Source: Segetibacter sp. (GTDB lineage: Bacteria > Bacteroidota > Bacteroidia > Chitinophagales > Chitinophagaceae). Taken from it: a stretch of 64,000 bases of DNA. The stretch is taken from contig JAQBNO010000127.1 in NCBI GenBank assembly GCA_028288485.1, forward strand, positions 17,534 to 81,533, read 5' to 3'. Positions 17,232 to 25,133 of this stretch are shown here, piece after piece. The stretch's first letter is position 1, and each line of letters begins with the position of its first letter. The position numbers were made by a program, and so were the translations under genes. The notes beneath the pieces are model-generated. The model searched no databases and was not told the origin of the DNA. It worked only from the letters and a program-made list of their open reading frames with translations.

Positions 17232-17274
17232 AATAAACACCGGTAACAGGTAACTGGTAACGGCTAACTCTCTA

Positions 17275-18606
17275 ATGAAACTCTGGCAAAAAAATACAAA
17301 CACCTCCGAAGCTGTAGAAACATTTACGGTTGGAAATGATCGTGAAATGGATTTGTTTCTGGCACCTTTCGACGTACAGGGATCGCTGGCTCATATCAAA
17401 ATGCTGGAAAGCATTGGCTTACTTACAACAGAAGACTGGACAGTATTATCTGCTGAGTTGAAGAAGATCTATAAGGAAATCGAATCAGGTAATTTCTCGT
17501 TACAGGATGGCGTTGAAGACATTCATTCGCACGTAGAGTTATTACTTACAGAACGGTTGGGTGAGGTTGGTAAAAAAATCCATAGTGGCCGCAGTCGAAA
17601 CGACCAGGTGCTCGTTGATCTTAAATTGTTTTTTCGAACTGCAATAGAACAACTCGTTCATAACATCGAAATCTTGTTCCAACTGCTTCAACAAAAAAGC
17701 GAGGAATTGAAAGATAACCTCCTGCCGGGTTATACGCATCTTCAACTGGCAATGCCTTCGTCGTTTGGACTATGGCTCGGCGCTTATGCGGAGAGCCTGG
17801 TTGATGATGTAATTACATTACAATCTGCGTATAAAGTAGTGAACAAAAACCCGCTCGGATCCGCCGCCGGTTATGGTTCTTCGTTTCCTTTAAACAGAAC
17901 TTATACCACTAAATTATTAGGTTTCGAGAATTTGAATTATAATGTTGTTTATGCGCAGATGAGCCGGGGTAAAAGCGAAAAAATAGTTGCTCAGTCTTTA
18001 AGCAATGTAGCCGCAACGCTAAACAAACTTGCGATGGATTGCTGCCTTTACATGAACCAGAACTTCAGCTTCATTTCTTTCCCCGATAATTTAACCACCG
18101 GCTCGTCTATCATGCCGCACAAAAAGAACCCCGATGTTTTTGAACTGATACGTGCAAAGTGTAACCAGTTACAGGCCCTTCCAAACGATGTTACTTTATT
18201 AACCACCAATCTTCCCTCCGGCTATCACCGCGACTTCCAGTTGCTAAAAGAATACCTGTTCCCTGCCTTTGTTACAATGAATGGTTGCATCGATATGATG
18301 CACCTGATGATCAGTAATATGAAAGTGAAACAGGACCTTTTGAATAACGAACAATACAGGTATTTGTTTAGTGTGGAGGAAGTGAACAAATTGGTTTTAC
18401 AGGGTACCCCATTCCGTGATGCTTATAAAAAAGTAGGAATGGAGATTGAAGAAGGGAAGTTTACTTATTCAACAAAGGTTGAACATACACATGAAGGAAG
18501 TATAGGTAATTTATGCACACAACAAATTGCAGAAGCGATGCAGGAAGCAGTAGATTCTTTTGCCTTTGAAAAATATCATGAAGCCATAAAGAACTTGTTG
18601 GCGTAG
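17275..18606 (+). CDS. argH: Argininosuccinate lyase
   Basis: A 443-residue fumarase/aspartase-superfamily lyase that splits argininosuccinate to arginine and fumarate, the last step of the operon. It shows DIHSHVELLLTERLG (about 82), SGRSRNDQV (about 103), the TH pair in GYTHLQLAMPSSFG (about 154) and the signature GSSIMPHKKNPDV (about 279) with the catalytic serine loop. Length is near the family norm (about 440-460). A dispersed repeat begins 2 nt after the stop. Confidence 0.95.
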   Translation: MKLWQKNTNTSEAVETFTVGNDREMDLFLAPFDVQGSLAHIKMLESIGLLTTEDWTVLSAELKKIYKEIESGNFSLQDGVEDIHSHVELLLTERLGEVGKKIHSGRSRNDQVLVDLKLFFRTAIEQLVHNIEILFQLLQQKSEELKDNLLPGYTHLQLAMPSSFGLWLGAYAESLVDDVITLQSAYKVVNKNPLGSAAGYGSSFPLNRTYTTKLLGFENLNYNVVYAQMSRGKSEKIVAQSLSNVAATLNKLAMDCCLYMNQNFSFISFPDNLTTGSSIMPHKKNPDVFELIRAKCNQLQALPNDVTLLTTNLPSGYHRDFQLLKEYLFPAFVTMNGCIDMMHLMISNMKVKQDLLNNEQYRYLFSVEEVNKLVLQGTPFRDAYKKVGMEIEEGKFTYSTKVEHTHEGSIGNLCTQQIAEAMQEAVDSFAFEKYHEAIKNLLA

Positions 18607-18608
18607 AA

Positions 18609-18662
18609 TTTTTGATACCGGCATTAATAGCGATGAAGAGACATCGTTGCGTCGCAATCCGT
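18609..18662 (+). repeat. Dispersed A/B repeat, copy 7 (left half of pair)
   Basis: Box A TTTTTGATACCGGC (18609-18622) and box B ATCGTTGCGTCGCAATCC (18643-18660). It pairs exactly (18 of 18) with 18793-18810. It starts 2 nt after argH and may also serve as its 3' end signal. Confidence 0.8.
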
Positions 18663-18792
18663 TCGTCAGCAGTATAAAATGTGGCGATTTTCTTTCGGGT
18701 ATTTTAATGAACAGCCTTCACTTGCTGCAACATCGGTGGCAAGACCGGTTATAGAAGGAATGTAAATGGCGCCCATCGTTCTGTAGTTGAAA

Positions 18793-18846
18793 GGATTGCG
18801 ACGCAACGATGATAAACAAGAAAAACAACTGCTGGTACCAAGAAAG
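18793..18846 (-). repeat. Dispersed A/B repeat, copy 8 (right half of pair)
   Basis: Box B GGATTGCGACGCAACGAT (18793-18810) then box A GCTGGTACCAAGAAAG (18831-18846). The 132-bp spacer between the pair codes for nothing I recognise. The spacer is similar in size to, but not clearly alike in sequence with, the pair at 5979-6182. Confidence 0.8.
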
Positions 18847-18949
18847 GAAATCTCTTTCCCCAATTAATAAAAACGACCCACCCTGCTGTTCCATCCACAT
18901 TTCAACTAACAGCTTTTGATAGTTTTCAATCCTCGCTTACCTTTATTCC

Positions 18950-20044
18950 ATGCGACCTGATAAATTCTTTAAGGAGTTACTGCTGCCCATATTTAATCCA
19001 CGCAGAACCAAGGAAATTCACCGTTATAATCCAATTAGGGAAAAAATAAGGGAAGACGCACATCATACGATGCTGTATGTCTTTAATTACAATGCTGAAT
19101 CGATTGAAAAAATTGAGCTGAAAAATATAAATGAGACGTTTGTTTTCAGCAACAATGATAAAGTTACCTGGATAAATTTTGACGGGCTGTGTAAGGCCGA
19201 CGTCGAAGCTATTTGTCAACATTTTGGTATCCATAATCTTTTGGTTGAAGATATATTGAGTGTGGGTCAACGGGCTAAAATGGATGACATAGAAGGTGTA
19301 ATGTTTTGCTTGTTAAACATGCTGTACTTTAATGCACAAAAATGCTGCGTTGAACAGGAACAAATAAGCATTGTACTGGGAAAAAACTTTGTAATCACTT
19401 TCCAGGACGAGACGCATCGCGATGTGTTTAACAGTATTAGGGACAAGCTTTATATGACGGCCAGTAAGCTCAGGCAACGAGGTGCCGACTATCTGTGCTA
19501 CAGCCTGCTCGATGTTATCGTAGATCACTATTTCGCTGTTATGGAAAATTTAGGCGACAATATAGAATCTCTTGAAGAAGAAATCATACGTAACAGTAAC
19601 ACCCGAACACTGGCAAAACTAAATAGCTTGCGAAAAGAACTAATCATATTAAAAAGAAATGTTGCGCCCGTTCGGGAGTTAATAAACGGCTTTATTAAAA
19701 GTGAAAGTGAATTGCTCGACGAGAAAATAAACAAATACTTTAAAGACGTTTACGACCATATAATCCAGGCAAATGATGTCGCAGATAATTACCGCGATAT
19801 CATGACCAACCTGCAGGATCTCTACATCAGCCAGGTAAACCTGAAGATGAACGAAATAATGAAAGTTATGGCTATGGTTACCTGTTTGTTGGCACCTGCA
19901 GCGGTAATAGGTGGCATATTCGGGATGAATTTCGACGTGATACCTTATGCCCATCAGCAATGGGGCTTCTATATAACCGTTGGTTTAATGTTGGCTATTC
20001 CCATGATCATGTTATGGATCTTTAAAAGAAGAGGATGGTTTTAA
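18950..20044 (+). CDS. corA: CorA-family magnesium/cobalt transporter
   Basis: A 364-residue divalent-cation channel of the inner membrane. A long cytoplasmic N-terminal domain is followed by two C-terminal helices (about residues 300-325 and 337-358). The pore signature GMN occurs in GGIFGMNFD just after the first helix. The short, basic tail KRRGWF is typical. It is monocistronic, downstream of the arginine operon and its paired repeat. Mg2+ is the usual substrate; Co2+ or Ni2+ are possible. Confidence 0.93.
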   Translation: MRPDKFFKELLLPIFNPRRTKEIHRYNPIREKIREDAHHTMLYVFNYNAESIEKIELKNINETFVFSNNDKVTWINFDGLCKADVEAICQHFGIHNLLVEDILSVGQRAKMDDIEGVMFCLLNMLYFNAQKCCVEQEQISIVLGKNFVITFQDETHRDVFNSIRDKLYMTASKLRQRGADYLCYSLLDVIVDHYFAVMENLGDNIESLEEEIIRNSNTRTLAKLNSLRKELIILKRNVAPVRELINGFIKSESELLDEKINKYFKDVYDHIIQANDVADNYRDIMTNLQDLYISQVNLKMNEIMKVMAMVTCLLAPAAVIGGIFGMNFDVIPYAHQQWGFYITVGLMLAIPMIMLWIFKRRGWF

Positions 20045-20502
20045 AAACCAGATCTGTTACCCGTCTTATTTAAATAACCTTCACTGCCCGATTTTGCTTT
20101 TCCCGTGAAGCAAAAAAGAAAAGCAAACAAATTAAAACGACGGAAAAAGTCATCCGTGTGCATTATATTCCTTTGCAATATTTATTTATTAACATTTACA
20201 TTTCTTGGTAAAGCCGGTGATTTTTGTGTTTCATTTTGGGAAAAGCTGGCAAAAAATTCTACATCATGGGGAATAATTGAACTAAATGAGCTTCCTTTTA
20301 CTAGTAGTTTTATTAAAAATTTCGTTCGTCCCACGTTAAAGTCTTTAAGAAAAAAAATTCCTAAAGAAAGTAAAGGGATTGATAATCAACTACAAATGGT
20401 AAAAAAGGCACTATGAACGGAATTTTTAACTTGTTTTCATACAATAAATCAGCTACTTTGGACGTCCTATTAAAATATTATTAACCCCGACCGAAATATT
20501 TT
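20045..20502. other. Intergenic region, possible small ORF
   Basis: 458 bp between corA and the first transpeptidase. One frame from a GTG at 20105 to 20416 codes for 103 residues: a very basic start (KQKRKANKLKRRKK), one hydrophobic helix and a Lys-rich tail. I recognise no family and the start is weak, so I do not call it a gene. Confidence 0.3.
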
Positions 20503-21348
20503 ATGCCAAAAAACGTCAGGTATCTTCAAAAGTCAATTTTTTCTGTTTTAATGTTCGTTTCTGTTGCAAGTTTTGCAAATGATGATAAAAAAGGATTACC
20601 TGATGATAAGAACCTCCCTTCTTTATTTACCAATTCATCGAGTGCGCCGGTAATTAAAAAAATGGCCGATTCCATTTATGATTTAATCAGCCTTCGCGAA
20701 TTTGGTCTTGAAAGAGAAGTGTTTTTTAACGCTTACAAGGGTTACCAATTCCTTCTGAATAAGGGCGCGTTAAGAAAAACAAACCTCCTTACCATTTGCG
20801 ATTACAGCCAAAGCAGCAACAACAAAAGACTGTATGTTGTAGACCTGCTGAATAGTCGGTTGTTGTTTAACACGTATGTTTCGCACGGAAGAAACAGTGG
20901 CGGTGAATTTCCAAACAGTTTTTCCAACTACGAGAATTCAAATAAAAGCAGTCTTGGTTTTTTAGTCACCGGTAGTCCATATACAGGAAAAGCAGGTTTA
21001 AGTTTGTATTTAAACGGAATGGAACGTGGCATTAACGACAACGTAAGAAGCAGGTCGATCGTATTACACGGTTCACGATTCGTAAATGAGTACATCATGA
21101 ATACCAGGGGAGTAATTGGCAGAAGTTTAGGTTGCCCTGCGGTTCCTTACGGTATACATGTTAGAATAATTGATGCAATTAAAGGTGGAAGCTGCGTTTT
21201 TATAAATCATCCTGATGAATGGTATACACATACTTCTACAATATTAAATGCACGTTTCGACCTTGCTCCATCTGGTTTGAATAATGTTGCTTTACAGGAA
21301 GGAGTTGCTGCAAATGACATGTCAGGAAAAGATGGTTCTTCCAGGTAA
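20503..21348 (+). CDS. Murein L,D-transpeptidase, YkuD_2 family, copy A
   Basis: A 281-residue exported protein. An N-terminal hydrophobic signal (about residues 10-25, ending SFAN) is followed by a YkuD_2 (PF13645) domain. Catalytic pattern: LHGSRF with His189, and GRSLGCPAVPYG with Cys211. Such enzymes form or trim 3-3 crosslinks in peptidoglycan in the periplasm; that role is known for YkuD folds and inferred here. It is paired with a closely related copy 307 bp downstream; both share LTICDYSQS, NSNKS and the INDxxRSR-IVLHGS block. A terminator follows it. Confidence 0.88.
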   Translation: MPKNVRYLQKSIFSVLMFVSVASFANDDKKGLPDDKNLPSLFTNSSSAPVIKKMADSIYDLISLREFGLEREVFFNAYKGYQFLLNKGALRKTNLLTICDYSQSSNNKRLYVVDLLNSRLLFNTYVSHGRNSGGEFPNSFSNYENSNKSSLGFLVTGSPYTGKAGLSLYLNGMERGINDNVRSRSIVLHGSRFVNEYIMNTRGVIGRSLGCPAVPYGIHVRIIDAIKGGSCVFINHPDEWYTHTSTILNARFDLAPSGLNNVALQEGVAANDMSGKDGSSR

Positions 21349-21371
21349 TTTTTTTTATATTAAGTAATAAG

Positions 21372-21405
21372 AATGGCAGGTACCAGTCAGGTGCCTGCCA
21401 TTTTT
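21372..21405 (+). terminator. Intrinsic terminator after transpeptidase A
   Basis: Arms 21372-21384 and 21390-21402 pair over 13 positions (one G-T), loop 5 nt, followed by a short T run. It separates the two paralogues, so they are probably transcribed independently. Confidence 0.8.
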
Positions 21406-21655
21406 GGGTTTAATACTCTACACTTATAATTGTATTAAATATTTACACACCTCCTTCCCTGCTTCTCCTTAACAATTCTTTTAATGTGAACAATCAACCA
21501 CTTCATTTACACATATTCAATAAGATATTCACACTTTATAAGCCGATTGAACTGACGCAATAGCCTGAAAAGACTTATAGTTTTATGCTGCAATATTTCC
21601 CTTGCTTTCGTCGTATTAGAGAAACAGATTTCAATAATTCTATAAGTCCAATTTT

Positions 21656-22438
21656 ATGCAGGGAAAAACTCATTTTATAAAACTACTATTGGGGGTGTTA
21701 GTGTGCTTTTCCACTCATTCAATTGCGAACAACAATAAAAAAAGAAAAGTACAGAATAGCCCTGCTTCCAAAGAAATCTCGTATTCGGCCAGATCGCCTA
21801 ACATGAAACTGTTGGCTGATTCTCTTTACGAGGTTATTGACCTCGCTAACTATGGGATGGAGAAATCAACATTTTTTAATGCATATAAAGGATACAGGTA
21901 TTTGCAAAACAAAGGTTCTGTTAGAAAGAAAAACCTGTTGACCATTTGCGATTACAGCCAGAGCATCAATAATAAAAGGTTATATGTAATCGACCTTGTT
22001 AACCTGAAAGTATTATTCAACACATATGTTGCACATGGTATAAAAAGTGGCGATGAGTGTGCATCCAGTTTTTCTAATCTTGAAAATTCAAATAAAAGCT
22101 GTCTCGGTTTTTTGATCACTGCCGATACTTACAATGGCGACGCAGGTTATAGCATGCGTTTTAATGGTATGGAACACGGCATTAACGACAGGGCAAGAAG
22201 CCGGGCAATTGTACTACACGGTTCAATAGTGCTCAGCGAGCCTAAAAAAAGTTCGCAGGAAACAATCATTAAAAGTTTAGGTTGTCCTGCGGTTCCTTAT
22301 GGTATCCACAGTAAAATAATCGATGCGATTAAAGGGGGCAGTTGCTTTTTTATTAATCATCCTGATAAAAAGTATGCAAAGACCTCAGCAATAGTTAACG
22401 CACAATTCGATCTCGCTCCAATTGCCAAAGCAGAGTAA
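21656..22438 (+). CDS. Murein L,D-transpeptidase, YkuD_2 family, copy B
   Basis: A 260-residue paralogue of the gene at 20503. A signal peptide (residues 1-25, ending HSIAN) is followed by a basic linker (NNKKRK) and a YkuD_2 domain with AIVLHGS and IKSLGCPAVPYG, catalytic Cys210. Compared with copy A it has CASSFSN for PNSFSN and shorter termini. The two are a tandem duplication, separated by a terminator and 307 bp of upstream DNA, which suggests different regulation. Substrate and crosslink type cannot be read from the sequence. Confidence 0.87.
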   Translation: MQGKTHFIKLLLGVLVCFSTHSIANNNKKRKVQNSPASKEISYSARSPNMKLLADSLYEVIDLANYGMEKSTFFNAYKGYRYLQNKGSVRKKNLLTICDYSQSINNKRLYVIDLVNLKVLFNTYVAHGIKSGDECASSFSNLENSNKSCLGFLITADTYNGDAGYSMRFNGMEHGINDRARSRAIVLHGSIVLSEPKKSSQETIIKSLGCPAVPYGIHSKIIDAIKGGSCFFINHPDKKYAKTSAIVNAQFDLAPIAKAE

Positions 22439-22555
22439 GCTCGGCAACGGTGAATGGCAACGGGCAATTGTAACAGCTGGCTGATATTCGGTACTCACGT
22501 TCAATCTTTAAGCCGTACACCCGTGACCTCGTCTCCGGCACAATAGCAAAAACGA

Positions 22556-22614
22556 CAGTACAAGGGAGTGACACAACGATGACGAGTAAAATTACTAGTG
22601 TCGGTCACCAAAAG
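22556..22614 (-). repeat. Dispersed A/B repeat, copy 9
   Basis: Box B GTACAAGGGAGTGACACAAC (from 22558) then box A GTCGGTCACCAAAAG (22600-22614). It pairs with copy 10: 22558-22581 matches the reverse complement of 22720-22743 at 23 of 24 positions. Here the B boxes are outside and the A boxes inside. Confidence 0.85.
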
Positions 22615-22687
22615 AATGTTGTTAAGCCGGCCAAACACGTTCAATATTTACCATTCGCCTTTCATTGACCATTGGCTATTCAACTAC

Positions 22688-22744
22688 TCTTTGGGGACCG
22701 GCAAAATAACCTGCTTCAACATCGTTGTGTCACTCACTTGTACC
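22688..22744 (+). repeat. Dispersed A/B repeat, copy 10
   Basis: Box A TCTTTGGGGACCGGC (22688-22702) and box B CATCGTTGTGTCACTCACTT (from 22720). It is inverted relative to copy 9. Confidence 0.85.
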
Positions 22745-22824
22745 GCAAATCTTTATTGATCTTTTCGCGCAACTCATTTTGTTTTTATTACCAATTAGAA
22801 GATTGAGTTATTTTTGTGTTCACT

Positions 22825-22844
22825 GCCGGTTGTGTCGCACCGGC
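22825..22844 (+). repeat. Small hairpin with partial box B before helicase gene
   Basis: GCCGGT (22825-22830) pairs with ACCGGC (22839-22844). The loop TGTGTCGC is the core of box B. The hairpin lies 12 nt upstream of the helicase ATG and could affect translation initiation. Confidence 0.5.
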
Positions 22845-22856
22845 TTGTTTTAAGTA

Positions 22857-25106
22857 ATGAACCCTGATCCCTCAAATACTATTTTTCAAAAAGCTGTTGC
22901 TTTTGTAAATCAGACCAATAGACACCTGTTTATCACGGGGAAAGCAGGAACAGGTAAAACAACCTTCCTGAAGTATATAAGGGATAACTCGTTTAAGAAA
23001 ATGGCCGTAGTAGCTCCTACCGGCGTAGCTGCAATAAATGCCGGTGGAGTAACCATTCATTCATTCTTTCAACTTCCTTTTGGTCCTTTTATTCCAACCG
23101 AAAGTGGCTTTTGGGGTCAGTACAATGGCGAAATAAACAACCGGTCAAGTCTTCTGAAGAACTTAAGATTACCAGCAGCGAAAAAACAAGTGATTCGCGA
23201 ACTTGACCTTTTAATTATCGACGAGGTTTCCATGGTTCGGGCCGATCTGCTCGATGCAGTAGATACAGTTATGAGGCATATAAGAAGGCAACCTTTGCTT
23301 CCTTTCGGGGGTGCCCAAATGGTATACATCGGCGACCTTTTCCAGCTGCCGCCAGTAGCAAAAAACGAGGAATGGGAGATCTTGCAGGAGTATTATAAAA
23401 GCCCGTTTTTTTTCGATGCAAACGTGGTAAATTATGTTCCTCCAGTATATATTGAATTAAAGAAGATCTACCGGCAGAAGGATGATGCCTTTATAAATAT
23501 CCTTAACCACATCAGGAATAATTGCTGCACTCCGGGCGACCTGGAGCTTTTACATCGTCATTATAACCCGTCTTTTTCGCCTGCAAAAGAAGACAATTAC
23601 ATTACCCTTACCAGTCATAACTACAGGGCTGATTCAATTAACCAAACTGAGCTTAATAAGTTACCCGGTAAAATTTATACTTACGCCGCTAAAATATCGG
23701 GTGAGTTTTATGAAAGATCTTACCCGGTCGAAAAAGAATTACAGTTAAAGCAGGGTGCGCAGGTAATGTTTATTAAAAATGATAAAGGCGAAAACCGGAA
23801 ATTTTACAACGGGAAAATAGGAACGGTCAAAAGAATTGAACGGGAAAAGTTAAGCGTTGTCTTTCCGGGGGAACAGGATGAACTGGAACTCGAACAGGAA
23901 ACCTGGAGAAATGTGCGGTACAATTACAACAACGAAAAAGACGATCTCGAGGAAGAAGAGTTGGGAACGTTTACGCAATATCCATTAAGGCTTGCATGGG
24001 CAATCACTATACACAAGAGCCAGGGCCTAACTTTTGAAAAAGCAGTAATCGATGCAGGAGCTTCCTTTGCCCCGGGGCAGGTGTACGTTTCGTTAAGTCG
24101 TTTAACCGGCCTGCAGGGTCTTGTATTACACTCAAAAATTCTACCCAATTGCATAAGCACCGATAACAGGGTTATTGAGTTTGTACAAAAAGAGATGGCT
24201 GAAGATGTTTTACAACAAACACTGGAGCAGGAGCAAAAGGTGTTTATCCGGCAGTCGTTATTGCACAGTTTTTCCTTTGCAAAAATCGCGGATATTGTTG
24301 AGGGCAATTTTCAAGAGTATGAACACCGGCAGATTCCTGAGAAGGAAAAGTGTATTAAATGGGCTCATCAATTAAATGAAGTCGCTCTTAACCTGCAGGA
24401 CGTTTCTGAGAAATTCACAAAGCAGCTTGAATACCTTTTTCTATCGTGCGAGGCCGACGGTTATAACAAACTGCATGAAAGAACAAATGCAGCGGCGAAA
24501 TATTTTTTGACCGAACTCGATGAGAAATTACTTTCATCTGTAAAAAAACATCTTGACCAGGTAAAGGTTCGCCAGAAGGTGAAAAGGTATGTAAAAGACC
24601 TTCAGGAATTGTTACTCATATTGTCCAGGAAAAAACAACAAATTGAGCAGGCACTACAACTATCCGACGCGTTATATAAGGCCGTAAATGTGCACGACCT
24701 GCTAAAAATGTTGGAACAGAATAAAAAGGAAACACCTCTTCCGGTTGCTGCTGTTGGAACAACAACTACAAAAGGCAAACCTGAAAAAGGGGAGAGCGGC
24801 AGGATGAGCCTTGAAATGTTTAAAAAAGGAAAATCAATTGCCGACATTGCTGCAGAAAGGGGGCTTTCGCAAGGCACTATTGAAGGTCATCTTGCAGGTT
24901 TTGTTTCAACGGCTGAAGTCGATATTCTTGACCTTGTTGATAACAACACACTTAATGAACTAACTGCTTTGCTTGAAGCAGATGAAGATATAGGTTATGC
25001 TGATTTAAAAGAAAAAGCCGGTAACAATATCTCTTACGGAACAATTAAAGCCGTTATTAACTTCCATCAATTAACTAAAGGAAAGAAAGAATTTACCGGT
25101 CCCTGA
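22857..25106 (+). CDS. PIF1-like helicase with C-terminal HTH
   Basis: A 749-residue SF1B helicase. Walker A GKAGTGKT (residues 28-35), APTGVAAINAGGVTIHSFF (motif Ia, about 51), Walker B LLIIDEVSMV (about 118), GDLFQLPPV (about 158), and the late TIHKSQGLTFEKAV (about 385) and YVSLSRLTGLQGL (about 410) blocks define the PIF1/RecD-like motor. The C-terminal region from about 640 has the helix-turn-helix MSLEMFKKGKSIADIAAERG and is of the kind found at the end of RecQ-like helicases. Roles in replication-fork or G4 processing are known for PIF1; here they are inferred. It is monocistronic with repeats upstream. Confidence 0.9.
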   Translation: MNPDPSNTIFQKAVAFVNQTNRHLFITGKAGTGKTTFLKYIRDNSFKKMAVVAPTGVAAINAGGVTIHSFFQLPFGPFIPTESGFWGQYNGEINNRSSLLKNLRLPAAKKQVIRELDLLIIDEVSMVRADLLDAVDTVMRHIRRQPLLPFGGAQMVYIGDLFQLPPVAKNEEWEILQEYYKSPFFFDANVVNYVPPVYIELKKIYRQKDDAFINILNHIRNNCCTPGDLELLHRHYNPSFSPAKEDNYITLTSHNYRADSINQTELNKLPGKIYTYAAKISGEFYERSYPVEKELQLKQGAQVMFIKNDKGENRKFYNGKIGTVKRIEREKLSVVFPGEQDELELEQETWRNVRYNYNNEKDDLEEEELGTFTQYPLRLAWAITIHKSQGLTFEKAVIDAGASFAPGQVYVSLSRLTGLQGLVLHSKILPNCISTDNRVIEFVQKEMAEDVLQQTLEQEQKVFIRQSLLHSFSFAKIADIVEGNFQEYEHRQIPEKEKCIKWAHQLNEVALNLQDVSEKFTKQLEYLFLSCEADGYNKLHERTNAAAKYFLTELDEKLLSSVKKHLDQVKVRQKVKRYVKDLQELLLILSRKKQQIEQALQLSDALYKAVNVHDLLKMLEQNKKETPLPVAAVGTTTTKGKPEKGESGRMSLEMFKKGKSIADIAAERGLSQGTIEGHLAGFVSTAEVDILDLVDNNTLNELTALLEADEDIGYADLKEKAGNNISYGTIKAVINFHQLTKGKKEFTGP

Positions 25107-25133
25107 CACTGTCATCTGTCATCGAAGAAACCT

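Larger units (their letters stand above)
22439..22856. other. Intergenic region with outward-facing repeat pair
   Basis: 418 bp with no gene. It holds two dispersed repeats in inverted orientation (22556-22614 and 22688-22744) and a hairpin carrying a partial box B just before the helicase start. Confidence 0.7.

Noticed and set aside
20105..20416. 103-residue basic ORF before transpeptidase A
   Set aside because: Weak GTG start, no homologue recognised; noted in the intergenic entry only.
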